Shown piece after piece: positions 1 through 4,171 of a DNA stretch of 6,040 bases. The stretch covers positions 1 to 6,040 of the forward strand of contig JAFWDX010000462.1 of NCBI GenBank assembly GCA_017515945.1, written 5' to 3'. The notes beneath the pieces were generated by a model. It ran no database searches. It had not been told where the DNA came from and saw only the letters and a program-made list of their open reading frames with translations. The stretch comes from Blautia sp. Its GTDB lineage: Bacteria; Bacillota; Clostridia; Lachnospirales; Lachnospiraceae. A program made the position numbers and the translations under genes. Every line of letters begins with the position of its first letter. Position 1 is the stretch's first letter.

Positions 1-175
1 CCAGTGAATGTACTCCGGCATCCGTCCGGCTGGCCCCCATGACCTGAATATCTTCTCCAAGAAGACGGGATAGGGTTTCATTCAGCACACCCTGGATCGT
101 AACCCCGTTCGGCTGAATCTGCCATCCTGCGTAATTGGTTCCGTCATAGGCGACGACAATGCCGATTCTCTTCAT
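1..175 (-). CDS. truA: tRNA pseudouridine synthase A (5' part only; 3' end beyond window)
   Basis: TruA converts uridines 38-40 in the anticodon arm of many tRNAs to pseudouridine, in the cytoplasm. Only the first 58 codons are visible. The translation opens MKRIGIVVAYDGTNYAGWQ, matching the family's N-terminal strand (AYDGT.Y.GWQ). It reaches ASRTDAGVHS at residues 48-57, the TruA active-site motif; D52 of RTDAG corresponds to the catalytic aspartate. The start at 175 was chosen because GGAGAAGG (181-188) lies just upstream at good spacing. An in-frame ATG at 190 lacks a Shine-Dalgarno sequence. In many Firmicutes truA follows ecfT closely; here 429 bases of repeat-rich DNA intervene, so truA may depend on read-through or on its own promoter. 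The identification is firm; the rest of the protein cannot be judged. Confidence 0.95.
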   Translation of the reverse strand, partial: MKRIGIVVAYDGTNYAGWQIQPNGVTIQGVLNETLSRLLGEDIQVMGASRTDAGVHSL

Positions 176-188
176 AGTTTCCTTCTCC

Positions 189-215
189 ATTATATACTTA
201 TCTGTAGCTGGTCAA
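189..215 (-). promoter_or_regulatory. Possible sigma-70-type promoter before truA
   Basis: On the minus strand TTGACC (215-210) is followed, 15 bases on, by a perfect TATAAT (194-189). Both boxes are close to consensus, but the spacer is shorter than the usual 17. A start about 7 bases after the -10 box would fall within or after the truA ribosome binding site at 188-181, leaving an almost leaderless message. The match may therefore be accidental, or the real start may lie elsewhere. It is recorded because the repeat element upstream could isolate truA from ecfT transcription. Confidence 0.3.
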
Positions 216-225
216 TCATTACTGT

Positions 226-274
226 TCATTGTATGACCGGAGGATCTGATGGAGTCTGGCTCTCCATACAATGA
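226..274. repeat. 10-bp perfect inverted repeat upstream of truA
   Basis: TCATTGTATG at 226-235 is the exact reverse complement of CATACAATGA at 265-274, leaving a 29-base loop. The right arm runs into the first bases of the 34-base palindromic unit that starts at 271. No T-run follows on either strand, so it does not look like an intrinsic terminator. It could be an edge structure of the composite element or an mRNA leader hairpin of truA. Confidence 0.5.
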
Positions 275-304
275 GTCAAGGAACCTGTCCCCCTGACTCA
301 TTTT
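271..304 (+). repeat. 34-base palindromic repeat unit A, left copy
   Basis: The arms ATGAGTCA (271-278) and TGACTCAT (294-301) are perfect reverse complements around a 15-base asymmetric loop containing GGAACCTGTCCCC, followed by TTTT. It is identical to the unit at 573-606. From memory, palindromes with GAGTCA arms and a GGAACC/GTCCCC core are dispersed in many bacterial genomes and resemble REP sequences handled by IS200-like REP-associated (RAYT) transposases. That link is recall, not shown here. Confidence 0.85.
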
Positions 305-309
305 CCCAG

Positions 310-542
310 CCGGTCCACGAAACCGTCCCCAGGAGGGAGCCCGCATATGTCTCATCACGCAGGATTGCAGAAAATGACCGCGAGACCAGGTCGGATGAGA
401 CTCTTAATCTTCGGGCTGGCTCCGGCTCTTCCGGAGACTGTCCGAAGATTTAGAGTCTCACCGGAAGGGGCTCGCGGTCATTTTCTGCCCGGAGTGAGGA
501 GACATATGTGGGCTCCCTCCCCGAGATTGCTTTATGGACCGG
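310..542. repeat. Very long imperfect inverted repeat (about 230-nt hairpin)
   Basis: The paired blocks, from outside inward, are 310-321 with 531-542 (10 of 12), 332-353 with 499-520 (22 positions, one G/T wobble), 368-384 with 471-487 (17, perfect), 394-414 with 442-462 (about 19 of 21) and the tip 421-425 with 431-435 (perfect, 5-base loop CTCTT). Internal loops separate the blocks. As RNA or single-stranded DNA, either strand would form one long rod. The mismatches and wobbles show a diverged or structure-selected palindrome and not a recent exact duplication. No protein is credible here. Confidence 0.9.
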
Positions 543-572
543 CGTCCGTATTATTGAGAACTCCGTCAGGTC

Positions 573-606
573 ATGAGTCAAGGAACCTGTCCCCCTGACT
601 CATTTT
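573..606 (+). repeat. 34-base palindromic repeat unit A, right copy
   Basis: Identical in all 34 bases to the unit at 271-304, with the same 8-base arms (573-580 and 596-603) and TTTT tail. The tail overlaps the first two bases of the ecfT stop triplet, read on the plus strand as TTA at 605-607. The repeat thus begins immediately at the end of ecfT and on the transcript would form a hairpin directly behind the stop codon. There is no T-run after the hairpin on the minus strand, so it is not a classical terminator, though it could protect the 3' end of the ecf message. Confidence 0.85.
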
Positions 607-1405
607 AAGAAAGCACCCGCATGATCACAGCCACCAGAAGGAATCCCCCCAATATCCCATATGCGATATAATCCCGCATGTCATACCTGAGCGGCTTCAT
701 CTGCGTCCGGTTCTCCCCGCCATGGTAGCACCTGGCCTCCATGGCCATGGCCAGGTCATTCGCTCTGCGGAAGGCCGAGATAAACAGCGGCACGAGAAGC
801 GGGATCATGTTCTTCACCTTTTGGATGAGCCCGCCGCTTTCAAAATCCGCGCCGCGCGCGATCTGCGCCTTCATGATTTTGTCAGTTTCCTCCATCAGGA
901 TGGGAATAAAGCGCAGCGCGATGGACATCATCATGGAGATTTCATGAACCGGCACATGAATTCTTTTCAGCGGACGCATCAGAGACTCCATGGCGTTGGT
1001 GAGCTGGTTTGGCGTGGTCGTCAGCGTCATGATGGAAGATCCGGTGACAAGGTAAATCAGACGAATCGCCATCTTTCCCGCCATCGTAAGCCCTTCACGG
1101 GTGATCCGCAGGAAACCCAGCTGCATAAGCGGCTCTCCAGGTGTCAGCAGCAGGTTGAAAAGCAGCGTCACCAGAAGCAGCATGAAAACCCCCTTCAGGC
1201 CTTTGAAAATGATCTTCGGCGGTATCCTGGAAAGCAGGATCACACTGCCCAGAAAAACGGTGGCCACCAGGTATCCCGGTATCGTGTGAAAGACAAAGAT
1301 CGCGATGATGAAGGCAAGTGTCCCGACAAATTTCGTCCTCGGATCCAGGCGATGCAGAACCGAGTCCGCAGGATAATACTGGCCAAGTGTGATATCTTTA
1401 AACAT
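605..1405 (-). CDS. ecfT: ECF transporter transmembrane (T) component EcfT
   Basis: EcfT is the membrane scaffold that couples the EcfA1/EcfA2 ATPases to exchangeable S components importing vitamins or metal ions. The 266-residue protein has hydrophobic segments near residues 25-41, 45-59, 72-89, 112-130 and 246-263. It carries the cytoplasmic coupling helices with both arginine signatures, ARG at 183-185 (AQIARGADF) and the ARC variant at 224-226 (AMEARCYHGG). It is close to the usual family length of about 265. The start at 1405 (MFKDITLGQYY) was chosen over an upstream in-frame ATG because AGGAGGG at 1414-1420 sits 8 bases before it and the upstream extension is an Arg-rich shadow of the ecfA2 3' end. 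It overlaps ecfA2 by 8 bases, which suggests translational coupling. The stop codon abuts a palindromic repeat. Confidence 0.96.
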   Translation of the reverse strand: MFKDITLGQYYPADSVLHRLDPRTKFVGTLAFIIAIFVFHTIPGYLVATVFLGSVILLSRIPPKIIFKGLKGVFMLLLVTLLFNLLLTPGEPLMQLGFLRITREGLTMAGKMAIRLIYLVTGSSIMTLTTTPNQLTNAMESLMRPLKRIHVPVHEISMMMSIALRFIPILMEETDKIMKAQIARGADFESGGLIQKVKNMIPLLVPLFISAFRRANDLAMAMEARCYHGGENRTQMKPLRYDMRDYIAYGILGGFLLVAVIMRVLS

Positions 1406-2279
1406 CCGCCCGGCCCTCCTTCTGTGTTCCCGCCGCATGCAGCGCCTCAAGGATCGTGTCCCGCGCGCCGGGAACAGTATCCTGAGTGGTGTCCACTGCC
1501 AGGCCCTTTTCCTTCAGCCTGTGCAGGATATACGTAACCTGCGGGGCGGCCAGTCCCATGGTCTCCAGCTCCTGATAATGAGTAAAGACCTCCCTGGGGC
1601 TGTCATCATAGACGATCCTGCCCTTATTCATAACGATCAGCCGGTCCGCATATCTGGCAATATCCTCCATGCTGTGCGATACCAGAACGATCGTGATCCC
1701 ACGCTCCTCGCGAAGCTGCGCGATCTGACCCAGGATATCATCCCTGCCCTTAGGATCCAGACCCGCCGTCGGCTCATCCAGGATCAGGATGCCCGGATTC
1801 ATGGCCAGAACGCCGGCAATGGCGGCACGTTTTTTCTGTCCGCCTGAAAGCTCAAAGGGCGACCGGGAATAATATTTTTCCGGAAAACCCACAGAACGAA
1901 GCGCTTTTTTTGCCTCCACCTCCGCCTCTTCCCTCGTCTTGCCCTGATTCATCGGGCCGAAACAGACATCGGAAAGTACGTCGTTTTCAAAGAGCTGGTG
2001 TTCCGGATACTGGAAAACGAGACCGACCTTTGAGCGCAGAGCCCGCCGGTCGTAACTGTCTCCCCAAATGTCCTCCCCATCGCACAGCACATTGCCTGAA
2101 GTCGGTCTGATCAGTGCGTTGAAGAGCTGGATCAGCGTTGATTTGCCGCTTCCGATATGCCCGATGATCCCGATGAACTGATCCTCCGGAACCGTGAGAT
2201 TGATATCCCTGAGCGCGTGGATCTCATAAGCTGTGCCGGGACTGTACGTGTATGCCACATCCTTCAGTTCAAGTGCCAC
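1398..2279 (-). CDS. ecfA2: ECF transporter ATP-binding protein EcfA2
   Basis: This is the second ATPase of the heterodimeric energy-coupling factor and acts on the inner face of the membrane with EcfA1 and EcfT. Its 293 residues contain Walker A GHIGSGKST (40-48), Q-loop Q90 in FQYPEHQLF, signature LSGGQ (144-148), Walker B ILILDEP (164-170) followed by TAGLDP, and switch His202. All catalytic positions are present. The YPEHQLF Q-loop and AGLDP D-loop mark it as A2, against NPDNQI and AMLDP in A1. The start is GTG at 2279, one base after the ecfA1 stop, with AGGAGG (2287-2292) at 7-base spacing inside the ecfA1 coding end. The 3' end carries the ecfT ribosome binding site and overlaps ecfT by 8 bases. 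Confidence 0.96.
   Translation of the reverse strand: MALELKDVAYTYSPGTAYEIHALRDINLTVPEDQFIGIIGHIGSGKSTLIQLFNALIRPTSGNVLCDGEDIWGDSYDRRALRSKVGLVFQYPEHQLFENDVLSDVCFGPMNQGKTREEAEVEAKKALRSVGFPEKYYSRSPFELSGGQKKRAAIAGVLAMNPGILILDEPTAGLDPKGRDDILGQIAQLREERGITIVLVSHSMEDIARYADRLIVMNKGRIVYDDSPREVFTHYQELETMGLAAPQVTYILHRLKEKGLAVDTTQDTVPGARDTILEALHAAGTQKEGRADV
1414..1420 (-). promoter_or_regulatory. Ribosome binding site of ecfT inside ecfA2
   Basis: AGGAGGG on the minus strand, 8 bases before the ATG at 1405 and within the last codons of ecfA2. It decides the ecfT start against the upstream in-frame ATG codons at 1450 and 1438. Confidence 0.85.
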
Positions 2280-2280
2280 C

Positions 2281-3222
2281 TCAGTCCCTCCTTTCCGCAG
2301 TCATGTTTACCGCTGCTGCTGTTTCATCCGGTGCCGATGTCGTTATCGACTCTGCCGTAAATGCTTTCTCCGGCGTTTCAGGCAGCAATGCATTCACCAG
2401 CTCATCCATCGTAAGGATCCCATCCGGCACGTTGACGCCGGCCTTTTTCAGTTCATACGCCAGCAGCGTCACCTGCGGCACATCCAGTCTGTAATGCCTG
2501 AGGGTGTCCACCTGGGAGAAAATCTCCCTCGGCGTCCCCGTCATCACGATCCGGCCGCTGTCCATGACATAGACCCGGTCGGCGCGGATCACTTCCTCCA
2601 TATAATGCGTGATCAGAATAACTGTCACACCCTCAGACCGCCGCAGCTCCTCCACAGCCTCCAGCACCTCGCGCCGTCCTATCGGATCCAGCATGGCCGT
2701 CGGCTCGTCCAGGATAATGCACTTCGGCCGCATGGCCATGATGCCGGCAATGGCGACGCGCTGCTTCTGTCCGCCTGAAAGCCGGTTGGGCGAATGCGCG
2801 TGATAGGTGCTCATGCCGGTCTTGCCCAGAGCCTCGCCGACCCTGGCCCAGATCTTCTGTGTGGGGACGCCCATGTTCTCAGGGCCAAAGCCCACGTCCT
2901 CCTCCACCACGGAGGCAATGATCTGATTATCCGGATTCTGGAATACCATACCCGCCTTCTGACGGATCTTCCACAGCTCCGGTTCCTCCTTTGTGTTGAT
3001 CCCCTCTACCCAGAGTGCACCCTCCGTAGGGGTCAGCAGTGCATTCATATGCTTGGCCAAAGTGGATTTTCCGGAGCCATTGTGCCCGAGAATGGCGATA
3101 AATTCCCCGGCTTCAATGTCCAGGTTTACATCATCAATGGCACGCCGGGTCTCTTCAACCTTGCCGTCATCATCATACTTGAGATAGTTAAATCCCAGCT
3201 TCAAAGCCTTTATTATTCCCAT
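2281..3222 (-). CDS. ecfA1: ECF transporter ATP-binding protein EcfA1
   Basis: This is the first ATPase subunit of the shared ECF module; it pairs with EcfA2 to power substrate uptake through EcfT and an S component. Its 313 residues show Walker A GHNGSGKST (46-54), Q-loop Q95 in FQNPDNQI, signature LSGGQ (148-152), Walker B CIILDEP (168-174) followed by TAMLDP, and switch His206. The start at 3222 has AGGA (3232-3235) 9 bases upstream. The last 35 or so residues form a Thr/Ala/Glu-rich tail (PETPEKAFTAESITTSAPDE and on), making it longer than typical EcfA1 proteins of roughly 280 residues. The DNA for the tail's end also holds the ecfA2 ribosome binding site. It is first in the ecf run and lies behind a repeat-filled gap, not behind rpoA-rplQ as in many Firmicutes. 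Confidence 0.96.
   Translation of the reverse strand: MGIIKALKLGFNYLKYDDDGKVEETRRAIDDVNLDIEAGEFIAILGHNGSGKSTLAKHMNALLTPTEGALWVEGINTKEEPELWKIRQKAGMVFQNPDNQIIASVVEEDVGFGPENMGVPTQKIWARVGEALGKTGMSTYHAHSPNRLSGGQKQRVAIAGIMAMRPKCIILDEPTAMLDPIGRREVLEAVEELRRSEGVTVILITHYMEEVIRADRVYVMDSGRIVMTGTPREIFSQVDTLRHYRLDVPQVTLLAYELKKAGVNVPDGILTMDELVNALLPETPEKAFTAESITTSAPDETAAAVNMTAERRD
2287..2292 (-). promoter_or_regulatory. Ribosome binding site of ecfA2 inside ecfA1
   Basis: AGGAGG on the minus strand (extended AAAGGAGGG, 2294-2286) lies 7 bases before the GTG at 2279. It supports the non-ATG start and implies tight coupling, because ribosomes finishing ecfA1 cover the site. Confidence 0.85.
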
Positions 3223-3257
3223 TAATCTTCATCCTCATGGCGTGATGTAATGTCTGT

Positions 3258-3366
3258 GGTAACTGTTTAGTCAGCACCTCGCATTTACTGCGACACCGCA
3301 GGCGTCCCTTGGGAGGAGCCTGCGCCTGGCCTCGTAACTGTGAAGGAGCTTGTGACTGAACAGTTA
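3258..3366. repeat. Dispersed palindromic repeat B, fuller copy
   Basis: Bases 3258-3305 match 4089-4136 with a single mismatch (T at 3268 against C at 4099) across 48 positions. The copy closes on itself: TAACTGTTTAGTCA (3260-3273) pairs with TGACTGAACAGTTA (3353-3366), 14 positions with one wobble. Inside, CGCAGGC (3297-3303) pairs with GCCTGCG (3318-3324), and CGCA (3280-3283) can pair with TGCG (3289-3292). A cruciform-like unit of about 109 bases results. It sits between engB and ecfA1 and is non-coding. It is probably a genome-wide intergenic repeat; its function is unknown. Confidence 0.8.
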
Positions 3367-3370
3367 TACT

Positions 3371-3420
3371 AGAGGGTCTTAATACGTGGAATGCTTTGCT
3401 TCCACGTATTTAGAGCCTCT
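3371..3420. repeat. Strong 50-base hairpin between engB and ecfA1
   Basis: AATACGTGGAA (3381-3391) and TTCCACGTATT (3400-3410) form a perfect 11-bp stem around an 8-base loop. The stem extends outward through TCT (3377-3379) with AGA (3412-3414), and AGAGG (3371-3375) with CCTCT (3416-3420), broken only by two single mismatches. No T-run follows on either strand, so a classical Rho-independent terminator is not supported. It may be a 3'-end or processing hairpin for the lon-engB message. Confidence 0.75.
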
Positions 3421-3482
3421 GCATATACCGCGCGGAAAATCAGGTATATTTTCCATTTATTTGGTCGCGCGAGTATACATGC
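3421..3482. repeat. Competing inverted repeats over the engB 3' end
   Basis: Three pairings overlap. GCATATACCGCGCG (3421-3434) pairs with 3466-3482 through a CGCGCG core, with small bulges. ATATACC (3423-3429) pairs with GGTATAT (3443-3449). GGAAAAT (3434-3440) pairs with ATTTTCC (3448-3454). The second shares bases with both others, so alternative folds are possible. The engB stop codon (3457-3459) falls in the loop of the first. No regulatory role is established. Confidence 0.5.
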
Positions 3483-4062
3483 CTGTCAGCTCTTCGATCA
3501 GCGTCCAGATCTCCTCCCTGCCCTGCTTTGTTTCCGAGGAAAACGGGATCAGGCGCTGATCGGTTTTCATGCCCAGCCCCTCGCGGACAGCCTTGATACA
3601 GGCGGCTGTCTGAGAGCGTTTGATCTTGTCCAGCTTGGTGGCAATGATCACCGGCTCGTATCCGTTCGCCATGATCCATTCATACATCTGCCGGTCATTG
3701 GCGGAAGGCGCATGACGGATGTCGATCAGCAGGAATACCGCCTTCAGCGGTCCGGAGGTGTGAAGGTATCGTTCGATGAGCTTCCCCCATTTTTCCTTCT
3801 CGGCAAGCGAAACCTTTGCGTAGCCGTAACCAGGCAGATCCACGAGAAACAGGGTGTCATTGATATTGTAAAAATTGATCGTCTGCGTTTTGCCGGGCTG
3901 TGAGCTCGTCCTGGCCAGAGATTTGCGGTTCATCAGCGCATTGATGAGCGAGGATTTGCCCACGTTGGATTTACCGGCGAAGGCCACCTGCGGGCGGTCC
4001 GTATCCGGCAGCCGGCTGGTGACGCCGCAGACGATATCGAGTGAAGCAGTTTTTATGATCAT
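3457..4062 (-). CDS. engB: Ribosome biogenesis GTP-binding protein EngB (YsxC/YihA)
   Basis: This cytoplasmic TRAFAC-class GTPase is needed for late assembly of the 50S ribosomal subunit. The 201-residue protein matches the family's usual length of about 200. Its G motifs are all present: G1 GKSNVGKSS (30-38), the family-specific SQPGKTQTINFY (54-65) with the G2 threonine, G3 DLPGYG (75-80), G4 TKLDK (142-146) and G5 SSE (175-177). The start at 4062 has AGGAGG (4068-4073) 5 bases upstream, a little tight but the only strong site. It follows lon by 108 bases in the same direction, the arrangement also known from Bacillus (lonA-ysxC), so co-transcription is likely. A copy of repeat B fills most of that gap. 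Inverted repeats overlap its last codons. Confidence 0.97.
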   Translation of the reverse strand: MIIKTASLDIVCGVTSRLPDTDRPQVAFAGKSNVGKSSLINALMNRKSLARTSSQPGKTQTINFYNINDTLFLVDLPGYGYAKVSLAEKEKWGKLIERYLHTSGPLKAVFLLIDIRHAPSANDRQMYEWIMANGYEPVIIATKLDKIKRSQTAACIKAVREGLGMKTDQRLIPFSSETKQGREEIWTLIEELTGMYTRATK

Positions 4063-4067
4063 GCAAA

Positions 4068-4073
4068 CCTCCT
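4068..4073 (-). promoter_or_regulatory. Ribosome binding site of engB
   Basis: AGGAGG on the minus strand, 5 bases before the ATG at 4062. It lies just after the end of repeat B, so the repeat hairpin at 4089-4171 would end about 15 bases upstream of it and should leave it accessible. Confidence 0.8.
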
Positions 4074-4088
4074 ATAGCAGAACGTCCG

Positions 4089-4171
4089 GGTAACTGTTCA
4101 GTCAGCACCTCGCATTTACTGCGACACCGCAGGCGTGCCCTGGCAGGTGCGTGGAACAAAAGCTCAACAGT
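4089..4171. repeat. Dispersed palindromic repeat B, diverged copy between lon and engB
   Basis: The block 4089-4136 matches 3258-3305 at 47 of 48 bases; beyond it the two copies diverge. A weaker closing half remains: ACTGTT (4093-4098) pairs with AACAGT (4166-4171), and GCACCT (4105-4110) with AGGTGC (4145-4150). The far end reaches the last base of the lon stop codon (4171-4173). It is either a variant subtype of the repeat or a copy whose left half has decayed. Non-coding. Confidence 0.7.

Larger units (their letters stand above)
271..606. mobile_element. Composite palindromic intergenic element (MITE- or BIME-like), non-coding
   Basis: Two near-identical 34-base palindromic units in the same orientation (271-304 and 573-606) bracket a 230-base interior that folds back on itself almost end to end. 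Because each unit begins ATGAGTCA and ends TGACTCAT, the whole element also has inverted termini. Open frames across it are short and conflict with the palindromic symmetry, and none has a convincing start, so I regard it as non-coding. It lies between the ecfT stop codon and truA. The architecture fits a non-autonomous mobile element or a cluster of REP-type sequences; no transposase is present. Calling it mobile is inference from structure. Confidence 0.5.

Noticed and set aside
347..598. 83-residue open frame on the plus strand inside the long hairpin
   Set aside because: It runs through both arms of a palindrome and into the 34-base unit, has no ribosome binding site and no recognisable domain. 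The DNA symmetry explains the openness.
1406..1450. ecfT start at 1450 adding 15 residues
   Set aside because: The added sequence is Arg-rich, overlaps ecfA2 coding DNA and lacks a ribosome binding site, whereas the ATG at 1405 has AGGAGGG at ideal spacing.
722..1537. Long plus-strand open frame opposite ecfT and ecfA2
   Set aside because: It is antisense to two firmly identified coding genes, its translation is rich in His/Arg/Gln as typical of shadow frames, and it has no domain.
3355..3400. Promoter for ecfA1 using TATAAC on the minus strand near 3362-3367
   Set aside because: The -10-like box lies inside the repeat B terminal arm, and the candidate -35 (TTCCAC) matches consensus at only two positions.
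3371..3420. Rho-independent terminator for the lon-engB transcript
   Set aside because: The stem is good, but neither flank carries a T-run, so the defining second half of the signal is missing.
3258..4136. CRISPR-like array from repeated blocks
   Set aside because: There are only two copies, 831 bases apart with a whole gene between, and no regular spacers or cas genes.
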